This document shows, piece after piece, positions 21,905-29,933 of a DNA stretch of 64,000 nucleotides. Both the position numbers and the translations under genes were made by a program. The DNA is from JAIBJN01 sp963775625 (GTDB taxonomy: Bacteria; Actinomycetota; Thermoleophilia; Gaiellales; Gaiellaceae), in the NCBI GenBank assembly GCA_963775625.1, contig CAVZJM010000014.1, positions 62,001 through 126,000 on the forward strand, given 5' to 3'. Below the pieces are notes generated by a model, which had not been told where the DNA came from, made no database searches, and saw only the letters and a list, made by a program, of their open reading frames with translations. Numbering within the stretch: the first letter of the stretch is position 1; every line of letters starts with the position of its first letter.

Positions 21905-24139
21905 TTAAGACGCCGCCTGGGCGGAAGTGTTGGCGGAGTCGGGCTGGCGATCGCCGTTGTCGGCGGCCGACTCCGATTCCGGCTGCTCGCGGGGCGTCCT
22001 CGCCCACTCCTCGTCGAACTCGACCCGCCACTTGCCGTCCTCGCCCTGTTCCAGCGCGAGCTTGGCGCTGAACGCCCGCCCGGAGCGGCCGCGGAAGCCG
22101 CCGACCGGCTTGGCGGTCTTCCCGGTCGCCATGAGCTCCTTGACCACGGAGACCGGGAGGATCTTGTTCGCCTTCTTCTTCCAGATGACGAAGCCGCAGC
22201 CGGGGTCGTCCTTCGACCAGCAGGAGTAGCCCTTGCGGTTCTCGATCACGTCGCGGCCGCAGACCGGGCACGGGCCGAGGTTGGCCCGCTCGATCTTCAC
22301 GCCCTTGAGCTTGTCGAGCTCGGCGACCGTGTCGGTGGTGAACTTGACGATGTCGGACATGAACGCCGGCCGCGTGTCTTCGCCCTGCTCGATCAGCGCG
22401 AGCCGGTGCTCCCAGCTGCCGGTCAGCTCGGGGGACGTCAGCGGGTGCTCGCCCAGGAGCGAGATCACCTGGACGCCCTTCTCGGTCGCGTGTAGGGCCC
22501 GGCCCTCGCGCTCGAGGTAGCCGACCTGGATCAGCCGCTCGATGATCGAGGCGCGCGTCGCAGGCGTGCCGATGCCGGAATCCTTCATCGCCTCGCGGAG
22601 GTCAGCGTCCTCGATGTCCTTGCCTGCGGTCTCCATCGCGCCCAGGAGGGATGCCTCCGTGAAGCGCCGCGGCGGCTGCGTTTCCTTGCGGAGCGACTCC
22701 ACCGAGCGCGTCTCGACGCCCTCACCCTGCTCGAGCCGCGGGAGGAGCTGGTCACCGCCCGAGTCGTCCTCCTCCCCGGGCTTCTGCGCCTCGGCGCCGT
22801 AGACGCCCTTCCATCCCGCCTCGACGAGCACGCGCCCCGAGGTGCGGAAGACGTGCTCGGCAACCGTGGTCTCGACCCGCGTCCGCTCGTAGACGGCATC
22901 CGGGTGGAAGACGGCCAGGAAGCGCTTGGCGACGAGGTCGTAGATGCGGCCCTCGTCGGGCCCCATCTTCGTCAGGTCGTGATTGGAGCGGGTCGGGATG
23001 ATCGCGTGGTGGTCCTCGACGCGCTTGTCGTTGACGACGCGCCCGAGCGGGAGCTTCTCCAGACGGGTGACGTACGACGCCGCCTGCCCGTAGCGCTCGT
23101 GCCGGCCGACGTGCGCGGCGGTTGGCTTGATCTCGCCGATCATGTCGGAGGTGAGAAAACGCGAGCTCGTTCGGGGGTACGTGATCGCCTTGTGCTCTTC
23201 GTAGAGCCTCTGGGCCGCGGCGAGAGTGCGCCGCGCGGAGAAGCCGAAGAGCGTGTTCGCGTGCCGCTGGAGCGATGTGAGGTCGTAGAGGAGCTGCGGC
23301 GCCTCACGCTCCTCCTTCTGCTCGAGCTTGGTGATCGTGCCCGGCTGGCCCGTCGTCTCGGCGACGATCGTCGTGGCCTCGTCCTCCTTGATCCGCTTCC
23401 CGCCCAGATAGCGGCCGCTGTAGAGGCGCTCGTTCGACGCGGCGAACCTTGCCTCGACCAGCCAGTACGGCTCGGGGACGAAGGCGCGGATCTCGAGCTC
23501 GCGCCGGACGACGAGCGTCAGCGTCGGGGTCTGGACGCGGCCGAGCGACACGGCGCCGTCGAAGGCGGCGCGGAGACGGATGGACGCCGCCCGAGTCGCG
23601 TTCATGCCGACCAGCCAGTCGGCCTCGGAGCGCGAGCGCGCCGCCTCTTCGAGCAGGCGCATCTCGTCGCCCTCGCGCAGGTGCTCGAAGGCGTTCCCGA
23701 TGGCCGCCTTCGTCATCGAGTTGAGCCACAGGCGCTTCACCGGCTTCTTCACGCCGGACGTCTCGTAGAGGTACGCGAAGATGAGCTCGCCCTCGCGTCC
23801 CGCGTCGCAGGCGTTGACGATCAGCTCCACGTCCTCGGCCTTCATGAGCTTGTGGACGGCGTTGAGCTGCTTCTTTGCCTTGTCGTCGTTGGGGATGAGC
23901 TTGAACTGCTTCGGCACGATCGGCAGGTCCGCGAAGCGCCACTTCTTCAGTTTCTCGTCGTACTGGTCGGGCTCCGCCAGGCCGACCAGATGGCCGACCG
24001 CCCAGGTGATCACGTAGTCGCCGTCGACCAGGTGCGTCTTGTCCTTGCTCTGCTTGAAGGCGCCCGGAAGCGTGGCCGCGAGGTCGCGGCCGACGGAAGG
24101 CTTCTCGGCGATGACGAGCGTCTTCGACACGGCGGTCAC
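21905..24139 (-). CDS. topB: type IA DNA topoisomerase, topoisomerase III-like
   Basis: This 744-residue protein has a TOPRIM domain: KTLVIAEKPSVGRDLAATLP (catalytic Glu), then VELIVNACDAGREGELIFAY (D-x-D-type D-A-G-R-E-G-E). The active-site Tyr is in EEHKAITYPRTSSRFLTSDM, with SLGRVQTPTLTLVVRRELEI and DSGIGTPATRASIIERLIQV in the toroid. The start and TWAVGHLVGLAEPDQYDEKL resemble bacterial TopB more than TopA. A C-terminal zinc-ribbon-like part (GPCPVCGRDVIENRKGYSCW...GCGF) is followed by a disordered acidic tail. It relaxes or decatenates DNA through single-strand passage. It is divergent from the 5'-3' exonuclease gene; repeat copy 2 fills that gap. Confidence 0.92.
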   Translation of the reverse strand: MTAVSKTLVIAEKPSVGRDLAATLPGAFKQSKDKTHLVDGDYVITWAVGHLVGLAEPDQYDEKLKKWRFADLPIVPKQFKLIPNDDKAKKQLNAVHKLMKAEDVELIVNACDAGREGELIFAYLYETSGVKKPVKRLWLNSMTKAAIGNAFEHLREGDEMRLLEEAARSRSEADWLVGMNATRAASIRLRAAFDGAVSLGRVQTPTLTLVVRRELEIRAFVPEPYWLVEARFAASNERLYSGRYLGGKRIKEDEATTIVAETTGQPGTITKLEQKEEREAPQLLYDLTSLQRHANTLFGFSARRTLAAAQRLYEEHKAITYPRTSSRFLTSDMIGEIKPTAAHVGRHERYGQAASYVTRLEKLPLGRVVNDKRVEDHHAIIPTRSNHDLTKMGPDEGRIYDLVAKRFLAVFHPDAVYERTRVETTVAEHVFRTSGRVLVEAGWKGVYGAEAQKPGEEDDSGGDQLLPRLEQGEGVETRSVESLRKETQPPRRFTEASLLGAMETAGKDIEDADLREAMKDSGIGTPATRASIIERLIQVGYLEREGRALHATEKGVQVISLLGEHPLTSPELTGSWEHRLALIEQGEDTRPAFMSDIVKFTTDTVAELDKLKGVKIERANLGPCPVCGRDVIENRKGYSCWSKDDPGCGFVIWKKKANKILPVSVVKELMATGKTAKPVGGFRGRSGRAFSAKLALEQGEDGKWRVEFDEEWARTPREQPESESAADNGDRQPDSANTSAQAAS

Positions 24140-24181
24140 CTTAGCGAAGCGCTAGAACGGCAAGAATGCCCGCGGACTTGA

Positions 24182-24345
24182 GAACCCGTTTTGAAATGAC
24201 GCCTCGCCGCCGGGGTGCCCTGGGCGAGTGCGAGGCAAGGACGCAGGGCGCGTTTGTAGCCGGAGGCTACGGGCGCAACCGAGGACGCCGCATCGTGCCG
24301 CCCAGGGCGGCCCGGCGGCACAGGGCTTCGTTTTGAAACGGGTTC
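24182..24345 (+). repeat. 164-bp structured repeat, copy 2 (copy 1 at 6953..7116)
   Basis: The ends are GAACCCGTTTTGAAATGACG and GTTTTGAAACGGGTTC. Relative to copy 1 the third-arm base changed from G to T on the left and C to A on the right, so pairing is kept (a compensatory pair). Internally GCCCTGGGCG and CGCCCAGGGC are perfect complements, and GCCGCCGGG pairs with CCCGGCGGC; both are better paired than in copy 1. The central hairpin GTAGCC-GGA-GGCTAC is unchanged. It starts 42 bases from the divergent topoisomerase start, and its right end carries the TTG (24333) and CTG (24345) that can start the exonuclease gene. Confidence 0.85.
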
Positions 24346-25175
24346 TGAAACCTCTCCTGGCGATCGACGGCGACAACCTGGCCCACCGGGCCTTCCATGC
24401 GCTGCCCTCGTCGATCAAGGACGGCGCGGGGAACCAGGCGAACATGATCGTCGGCTTCGCCAACATGCTCGCCCGTTCCTGGGAGGATGAGGAGCCCCGG
24501 ACCGTCTTCGTCGGCTTCGATTCGGTCGGCGTCCCGACCTACCGCAGCGAGCTCCTGCCGGAGTACCAGTCCGGACGCGACTTCCCGCCGGTGCTGACCT
24601 CGCAGCTCGACCGCCTGCCCGAGCTCGTCGACACGCTCGGATTCGCCTGGGCGAAGGCCGACGGCTACGAGGCCGACGACTTCCTCGGCGCCGTCGTCGC
24701 CGCGGAGGAGGCCCGCGGCGGGAAGACCCTCGTCTTCACGAACGACCGCGATCTCTTCCAGCTGGCGAGCGCGAAGACGACGATCCTCAGGCCCAAGCCC
24801 GGCCAGCGGGAGCTCGTGCGGGTTGGCCCGGCGGAGGTGAAGGAGATCTACGGCGTCCCGCCCAAGCTCGTCCCCGACTTCGTCGCCCTCCGCGGCGACC
24901 CGTCGGACCGCATTCCGGGCGCGAAGGGCATCGGGCCGGGCCGCGCCGCGAGCATCCTCGCCAAGCACGACTCCCTCGAGGCCTGCCTCGAGGCGGGCGG
25001 CTTTCCCGACCAGGCCGACACGCTCCGCGACTACCTGCGCATCGCACAGCTCCAGCGGGACGCGCCGATCCCGGAGCTCCCGGACGTCGAGCCCGACTGG
25101 AAGGCGGGTGCGGCTCTCGCCGAGGCGTGGGGTCTTGCGGGCGTGGCGAAGCGCTTCGCCGAGCGGGCTGCGTAG
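24333..25175 (+). CDS. 5'-3' exonuclease (PolI N-terminal-domain / flap endonuclease family)
   Basis: It is about 280 residues from TTG 24333. Metal-binding acidic residues appear in PLLAIDGDNLAHRAFHALPS (D-G-x-x-x-x-x-R), the GFDSVGVPTYRSELLPEYQS region, ADGYEADDFLGAVVAAEEAR (E-A-D-D), LVFTNDRDLFQLASAK (D-x-D) and the helix-hairpin-helix FVALRGDPSDRIPGAKGIGP (G-D-x-S-D-x-x-P-G-x-x-G-I-G). It is a stand-alone protein, without a polymerase domain, that removes flaps or RNA primers. The start lies in the 164-bp repeat. Starting at ATG 24228 would add 35 repeat-encoded basic residues, which I think unlikely. It sits with deacetylase and thioredoxin genes downstream. Confidence 0.9.
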   Translation: MKRVLKPLLAIDGDNLAHRAFHALPSSIKDGAGNQANMIVGFANMLARSWEDEEPRTVFVGFDSVGVPTYRSELLPEYQSGRDFPPVLTSQLDRLPELVDTLGFAWAKADGYEADDFLGAVVAAEEARGGKTLVFTNDRDLFQLASAKTTILRPKPGQRELVRVGPAEVKEIYGVPPKLVPDFVALRGDPSDRIPGAKGIGPGRAASILAKHDSLEACLEAGGFPDQADTLRDYLRIAQLQRDAPIPELPDVEPDWKAGAALAEAWGLAGVAKRFAERAA

Positions 25176-25177
25176 GT

Positions 25178-26029
25178 GTGATTCCCCTCGTCAGCCATCG
25201 GGCCTTCGCCGAGCTCCACCCGACCGGGGACCATCCCGAGCGGCAGGAGCGCCTCCGCGTCCTCAACGAGGCCTTCCCCGACTTCCTCGAGGCGCGCCCG
25301 GCGACGGTTGGCGAGCTCACGGCCGTCCACGAGCCCGACTACGTCGAGGCCGTGCGCCTCGTCTCCGCACGCGGGCAGCCGACCCTGCTCGACGCGGACA
25401 CGGTCTGCACCGAGTCGACGTACGACGCCGCGCTTCTGGCGGCGGGAGGCGCCGTTCAGGCCGCCGAGCTGGGCGGCTTCGCACTGGTCCGGCCGCCCGG
25501 CCACCACGCCCTTTCGAACCGCGCCATGGGCTTCTGCCTCTTCAACAACGTGGCGATCGCGGCCCGCTTCGCACAGCGCGAGCTCGGCCTCGGCCGCGTG
25601 GCGATCCTCGACTGGGACGTCCACCATGGCAACGGCACCCAGGACGCCTTCTGGGACGACGAGACGGTGTTCTTCGCCTCCCTACACCAGTGGCCGTTCT
25701 ACCCCGGCTCGGGCGGGCCCGGTGAGGGGAACGCGACGACGCTGAACGTCCCGCTCTCTGCCGGCTCGGGCGACGACGCGATGCTGGAGGCCTTCGAGGA
25801 CGTGGTCGCCGCGCTCGGAGCCTTCGACCCCGACCTGCTCCTCGTCTCGGCCGGCTTCGATGCCGCCGCGACCGATCCGATCGGCGGCCTCGAGCTGACG
25901 GAAGCAGGCTTCGGAGCGCTCGCAGCCCGTGCGGTCACGATCTCCGAGCGGGTAGCGTTCGTCCTCGAAGGCGGCTACGACACCCAGGCCCTTCCCGGGC
26001 TCGTCGGCTCCGTCCTCGCCGCCACCTGA
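25178..26029 (+). CDS. histone-deacetylase-family (AcuC/HDAC-like) deacetylase
   Basis: This 283-residue protein starts at GTG 25178, 2 bases after the exonuclease stop. The family blocks are HRAFAELHPTGDHPERQERL, FALVRPPGHHALSNRAMGFC (catalytic tandem His), VAILDWDVHHGNGTQDAFWD (zinc ligands Asp and His) and PDLLLVSAGFDAAATDPIGG (second zinc Asp), plus the late FVLEGGYDTQAL turn (Tyr oxyanion residue). It hydrolyses an acetyl-lysine or acetyl-polyamine amide. Either reversal of protein acetylation or acetylpolyamine use is possible; the neighbours do not decide. Confidence 0.9.
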   Translation: MIPLVSHRAFAELHPTGDHPERQERLRVLNEAFPDFLEARPATVGELTAVHEPDYVEAVRLVSARGQPTLLDADTVCTESTYDAALLAAGGAVQAAELGGFALVRPPGHHALSNRAMGFCLFNNVAIAARFAQRELGLGRVAILDWDVHHGNGTQDAFWDDETVFFASLHQWPFYPGSGGPGEGNATTLNVPLSAGSGDDAMLEAFEDVVAALGAFDPDLLLVSAGFDAAATDPIGGLELTEAGFGALAARAVTISERVAFVLEGGYDTQALPGLVGSVLAAT

Positions 26030-26030
26030 G

Positions 26031-26594
26031 ATGGACGTCACCACCGACACCTTCGAGCAGGACGTGCTGGAGCGCTCCTCGACCGTCCCAGTCATCGTCG
26101 ACTTCTGGGCCGAGTGGTGCGGCCCCTGCAAGATGCTCACGCCGGTCCTCGAGCAGGCGGTCGAGGCACGGGAGGGACGCATCGTCCTCGCCAAGGTGGA
26201 CACCGACGCGAACCAGGAGCTCGCGGAGCGCTACGGCGTGCGCGGGATCCCGAACGTGAAGGCCTTCCGGAACGGCCAGGTCGTGGACGAGTTCACGGGA
26301 GCGCTCCCCGCGGCGGCCGTCGAGGACTTCCTCGAGAGGCTCACCGGTCCGCCGGCGTCCGAGGTCCTCCTCACCGAGCTCGCAGAGTCCGGGGAGTTCC
26401 CCGAGATCCTCGGCCCGCTCGCGGAGCACGACTACGAGCGCGTCCTCGAGTGGCTCCTGGGGGACCTCGAGAACGCCGATCCGGAACGGCGCGAGCGCAT
26501 CCGGGAGATCATGGTCGCGCTCTTCGGCGAGCTCGGGCCCGAGGATCCCCTCACGACGCAGTACCGACGCCGACTCGCAGCGACCCTCTACTAA
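26031..26594 (+). CDS. thioredoxin with C-terminal helical extension
   Basis: This 187-residue protein starts one base after the deacetylase stop. The thioredoxin domain is VPVIVDFWAEWCGPCKMLTP with the W-C-G-P-C active site. The cis-Pro loop is GVRGIPNVKAFRNGQVVDEF. After residue 110 a helical extension of about 75 residues (EVLLTELAESGEFPEILGPL, ... NADPERRERIREIMVALFGE) resembles the short TPR-like region of YbbN/CnoX proteins, though shorter. It probably reduces protein disulfides or acts as a holdase-type redox chaperone in the cytoplasm. It is cotranscribed with the deacetylase and followed by the tandem GNAT gene after 7 bases. Confidence 0.9.
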   Translation: MDVTTDTFEQDVLERSSTVPVIVDFWAEWCGPCKMLTPVLEQAVEAREGRIVLAKVDTDANQELAERYGVRGIPNVKAFRNGQVVDEFTGALPAAAVEDFLERLTGPPASEVLLTELAESGEFPEILGPLAEHDYERVLEWLLGDLENADPERRERIREIMVALFGELGPEDPLTTQYRRRLAATLY

Positions 26595-26601
26595 TTCCGC
26601 C

Positions 26602-27513
26602 GTGGAGACGATGCGAGCCCCCAGGCCCGACGAGGCGCAGGCGGTGACCGACCTGGTCGTGGCCTGTGACATCCACGAGCTCGGCGCCCCCGACTTCGAG
26701 TTCGACGACCTGCTCACGGACTGGAACATGCCCGGCTTCGACATCGCCCTGGACGCCGTGGTCGTCGAAGAGGGCGACCGCCTCGTTGCCTATGCCGCCT
26801 TCATCCGAAATGACTACGTCGACGTCTACATCCACCCGGAGCGCCGCAACCAGGGGCTCGGCACGCGGCTGCTCGAGTGGTCCGAGCGGCGGGGCCGCGA
26901 GCGCACACCGCCCGGTGAGGAGATCCGGCTCGGGCAGGTCGTCACGTCGACCCATGAAGGCGCGCGCCTCCTGCTCGAGAGTCGCGGCTACGCGCCGGTT
27001 CGGACGTACTGGCGCATGTCCATGCCCCTCGAGGAGCGGCCGCCCCCGCCCGCTTGGCCGGAGGGCGTCCTCGTCCGCACCTTCGACCAGGAGCGCGACA
27101 CGCGTGCCGTCTACGCGCTGATCCAGGACGCGTTCGCGGACAACGAGAGGCATACCGCCGAGTCCTTCGAGGAGTGGCAGGCGTTCATGATCGATCGGGA
27201 GGCGTTCGAGCCGGGGCTCTGGTTCATCGCCGAGTCCAAGGGCGAGATCGTCGGCTGCGTCCTTTGCCCCAACTACGAGGATGAGGGCTGGATCCGCCAG
27301 CTGGCCGTCTCGCGGGACTGGCGCCGCCGCGGCCTGGGAACCGCCCTGCTCCGCCAGGCCATGTCCGAGTTCAGCCGTCGCGGCCGCAGGGAGCTCGGGC
27401 TCGTCGTCGACTCGTGGAACCGCACGGGCGCCAAGGAGCTCTACGAGCGGGCAGGGATGACCGTGGCCCGCGAGCACGTCCGTTTCGAGAAGACCCTCCC
27501 GGCCTCGGGATAG
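26602..27513 (+). CDS. tandem GNAT acetyltransferase, mycothiol-synthase-like
   Basis: This 303-residue protein starts at GTG 26602 and holds two GNAT domains. The first ends in VDVYIHPERRNQGLGTRLLE (R-x-x-G-x-G). The second has WIRQLAVSRDWRRRGLGTAL (Q/R-x-x-G-x-G) and LGLVVDSWNRTGAKELYERA GM, the N-x-x-A-x-x-L-Y-x-x-x-G-F/M signature. Length and double-domain layout match MshD, which acetylates Cys-GlcN-Ins to mycothiol in actinobacteria, but other tandem GNATs share it and no other mycothiol genes are in the window. It ends near the convergent pheA gene, separated by about 30 bases. Confidence 0.8.
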   Translation: METMRAPRPDEAQAVTDLVVACDIHELGAPDFEFDDLLTDWNMPGFDIALDAVVVEEGDRLVAYAAFIRNDYVDVYIHPERRNQGLGTRLLEWSERRGRERTPPGEEIRLGQVVTSTHEGARLLLESRGYAPVRTYWRMSMPLEERPPPPAWPEGVLVRTFDQERDTRAVYALIQDAFADNERHTAESFEEWQAFMIDREAFEPGLWFIAESKGEIVGCVLCPNYEDEGWIRQLAVSRDWRRRGLGTALLRQAMSEFSRRGRRELGLVVDSWNRTGAKELYERAGMTVAREHVRFEKTLPASG

Positions 27514-27543
27514 GGGTCCGACCCGGCTTCCCCCGACCGGCAG

Positions 27544-28377
27544 CTATTCCGGTTCGTGTGCCGGGTAGGAGCCGAAGACGCGGAGCTCCCGCGTCAGGCC
27601 CTGCACCTCGGCGAGCGTCTCGCTCACGACCCGGTCGAGGGGATGCCCGGCGAGCACGGCGTCGAAGCGATAGCGCCACGGCGTCCGCGGGATCGGCCGC
27701 GAGACGAGCTGCACCATGTCCAGCCGATGGCGGCCGAAGGGCTCGATCGCCCGATGGAGGGCGCCGGGCTGGTGATCCGTGACGAACCAGAACGCCGTCC
27801 GCCAACCCTCGCTCTCACGATCGAGGCGCGTGTACGGCGCGACTGCGACGAACCGGGTGTAGGCCTCGGGATGGTCGCCGACGTCGCCGACGATCACGGT
27901 GAGGCCGTACATGGCCGCAGCGCGCTCGCTGGCGATCGCGGCCTCGGACGGGTCGCCGCCCTCCGCCACCTCGTGGGCTGCGTCCGCGGTCGTGGCGGCA
28001 GCGATCGCGGTCGCCCACGGCATGGCGGCGAGCAGACGCCGGCACTGGTCGAGCGCGGCCGGGTGCGAGCGGACGACGCGGATCTCCTCGACCGGGACGA
28101 CGGCCGGGCCGACGAGGCAGTGCCGGATCGGCAGGACGGTCTCGCCGGTGATCGCGAGAGGCGAGTCGTAGAGCAGATCGTGCGTCTCGTTCACGGGACC
28201 GGAGAGGGAGCTTTCGATGGGGAGCACGCCGAAGGCGACCTCTCGACCCGCCGTCGCCTCGACGACCGCCGTGAAGCTCGGCAGGGAGACGAGATCGACG
28301 CCGCTCGGGAAGAGGCGATCGCAGGCCGCGGCGCTGTGCGCGCCGTCGCGGCCTGGGTAGGCGACGCTCGACTTCAT
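27544..28377 (-). CDS. pheA: prephenate dehydratase
   Basis: This 277-residue protein has a periplasmic-binding-like catalytic part: VAYPGRDGAHSAAACDRLF, then VAFGVLPIESSLSGPVNETH (P-I-E-S/N-S), SHPAALDQCRRLL and the catalytic T-R-F in PEAYTRFVAVAPYTR. A C-terminal ACT domain begins near residue 195 (TAFWFVTDHQPGALHRAIEP, the G-A-L phenylalanine-binding turn). It decarboxylates and dehydrates prephenate to phenylpyruvate in phenylalanine synthesis, with ACT-mediated feedback. It is the last gene of the leftward hopanoid transcription unit, 10 bases beyond the ispH stop, so it is probably a passenger of that operon. Confidence 0.93.
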   Translation of the reverse strand: MKSSVAYPGRDGAHSAAACDRLFPSGVDLVSLPSFTAVVEATAGREVAFGVLPIESSLSGPVNETHDLLYDSPLAITGETVLPIRHCLVGPAVVPVEEIRVVRSHPAALDQCRRLLAAMPWATAIAAATTADAAHEVAEGGDPSEAAIASERAAAMYGLTVIVGDVGDHPEAYTRFVAVAPYTRLDRESEGWRTAFWFVTDHQPGALHRAIEPFGRHRLDMVQLVSRPIPRTPWRYRFDAVLAGHPLDRVVSETLAEVQGLTRELRVFGSYPAHEPE

Positions 28378-28386
28378 CGCGAGAAC

Positions 28387-29313
28387 CTACCGAAGCCCGG
28401 CGGGCAGGCGGAAGAAGACGTCCTCGCGGGCGATCTCGACGTCCTCGCGATCGTGGAAGCCCAGCTCGTCGAGCCGGGCCACCACGCGCTCGACGATGTT
28501 CTCAGGCGAGGAAGCACCGGCGGTCAGGCCGACGGTCTCGTGGCCCTCGAGCCAGCCGACGTCCAGATCGCTCTCGTCGTCGATGAGATACGCCTCGGTT
28601 TCGCAGCTGTGGGCGACCTCGACCAGACGGTTCGCGTTCGAGCTCGTCTCCGACCCGACGACGAGGACGACGGTCGCGTCCTCGCAGATCCGCTTGACGG
28701 CGTCCTGGCGGTTCTGAGTCGCGTAGCAGATGTCTGCCGACGGGGGCCCTACGAGGTCCGGCACCCGCTCCCGCAAGGCGTCGACGACGTCGGCCGTGTC
28801 GTCGAGCGAGAGCGTCGTCTGGGTCAAGTAGGCAACGCTCTGACCCTCGTCCAGCTCGAGCGCCTCCACGTCTTCGGGGGTCTCCACCAGGACGATCGAG
28901 TCCGGCGCCTCGCCCATCGTGCCCTCCACCTCCACATGCCCGGCATGCCCGACCAGGGCGATCCTGTGGCCCCGAGACGCGTACCGCCGGGCCTCGGCGT
29001 GGACTTTCGAGACCAGCGGGCAGACGGCGTCGACCACCTCGAGCCCGCGCTCCTCGCACCTCCTGTAGACCTGCGGGGCGACCCCGTGGGCCGAGAGGAC
29101 TACGAGCGCACCCTCGGGCACGTCGTCCTCCGACTCGACGAAGACCGCGCCCCGCGCCTCCAGGTCCTGGACGACGTGGACGTTGTGCACGATCTCGTGC
29201 CGGACGTAGACCGGCGGGCCGTGGCGCTCCAGCAGCTTCTCGACGATGTCGATCGCGCGGACGACGCCGGCGCAGAAGCTCCGCGGGCTCGCGACGAGGA
29301 CCCGCTTGTTCAT
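28387..29313 (-). CDS. ispH: 4-hydroxy-3-methylbut-2-enyl diphosphate reductase
   Basis: This 308-residue protein has three cluster cysteines: RSFCAGVVRAIDIVEKLLER, VVDAVCPLVSKVHAEARRYA and ADICYATQNRQDAVKRICED. Substrate-binding blocks are HEIVHNVHVVQDLEARGAVF, VAYLTQTTLSLDDT and VLVVGSETSSNANRLVEVA (S-x-N). It performs the last MEP-pathway step, making IPP and DMAPP with a 4Fe-4S cluster. Its 3-base overlap with the hpnG stop and position in the hopanoid operon link precursor supply to hopanoid production. Thermoleophilia lineages may carry a second ispH elsewhere, which cannot be checked here. Confidence 0.95.
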   Translation of the reverse strand: MNKRVLVASPRSFCAGVVRAIDIVEKLLERHGPPVYVRHEIVHNVHVVQDLEARGAVFVESEDDVPEGALVVLSAHGVAPQVYRRCEERGLEVVDAVCPLVSKVHAEARRYASRGHRIALVGHAGHVEVEGTMGEAPDSIVLVETPEDVEALELDEGQSVAYLTQTTLSLDDTADVVDALRERVPDLVGPPSADICYATQNRQDAVKRICEDATVVLVVGSETSSNANRLVEVAHSCETEAYLIDDESDLDVGWLEGHETVGLTAGASSPENIVERVVARLDELGFHDREDVEIAREDVFFRLPAGLR

Positions 29314-29933
29314 GGCCTTGCTCCCGGCGCCAGGGCCGCCGCCGCAGCGCGGAGCGACGCGAGCGCCTGCCGGGTCGCCAGCGCGGTCCGAACCGTCGCG
29401 CCCGGCTCGGCGAGGAGCGCGCGGAGGACGACGCCCCAGTCGGTGCGTCCGTCGGGAACGGCCGCGTGGGCCAGTTGCCCGACCGGCTCCTCGGGCGTGT
29501 CGGAGACCGCGCGGACGACGCCCGCCAGGCGACCGGTGCCGGCGAGCGCAGCGCTCTCCGTGTCGACCACCGCCGCGCCGCTCTCGCGGGCGAGCTCACG
29601 GCGGGCGGCGGCATCGTCGACCACGTGCCCCGCGTCGCAGACCACGCCGATCAGCGCGCCGGGGACACTGAGAGGCTCGTCTTCCCAGAGCACCGTCCCG
29701 TCCGCGTCCACGACCCTCCGCGCCGTCACGAGCGTGCCCGGAGCCAGGCCGGACACGAGCGCTCCCGCCAGCCCGAACGAGACGAGGCGTCCTTCGGGCA
29801 GGGGCAGCCCGGCCTGGAAGCCGACGCGCGCGGCTCGCGCGCCTCCGCTGCGCGCGGCGCTCTCCTCGACCGCGAGCGCGCAGGCGAGCGTGAGCTGATC
29901 GGTGGCCGTGGCCGCTCTCAGCGCAAGGTCCAC
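29310..29933 (-). CDS. hpnG: adenosylhopane nucleosidase/phosphorylase family protein HpnG
   Basis: This 207-residue protein starts at GTG 29933, inside the 3' end of hpnH (16-base overlap). It has a nucleoside-phosphorylase-like core: VSFGLAGALVSGLAPGTLVT (G-L-A-G/S-G-x-L), TARRVVDADGTVLWEDEPLS, and SGAAVVDTESAALAGTGRLA (D-x-E, the active-site Met-Glu/Asp region in MTAN-like enzymes). VVRAVSDTPEEPVG is the R-A-V-S-D catalytic Asp motif. HpnG releases adenine from adenosylhopane, giving ribosylhopane on the way to bacteriohopanetetrol. The gene neighbourhood (hpnH upstream, ispH downstream) strongly supports the assignment, since the fold alone would not. Confidence 0.87.
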   Translation of the reverse strand: MDLALRAATATDQLTLACALAVEESAARSGGARAARVGFQAGLPLPEGRLVSFGLAGALVSGLAPGTLVTARRVVDADGTVLWEDEPLSVPGALIGVVCDAGHVVDDAAARRELARESGAAVVDTESAALAGTGRLAGVVRAVSDTPEEPVGQLAHAAVPDGRTDWGVVLRALLAEPGATVRTALATRQALASLRAAAAALAPGARP

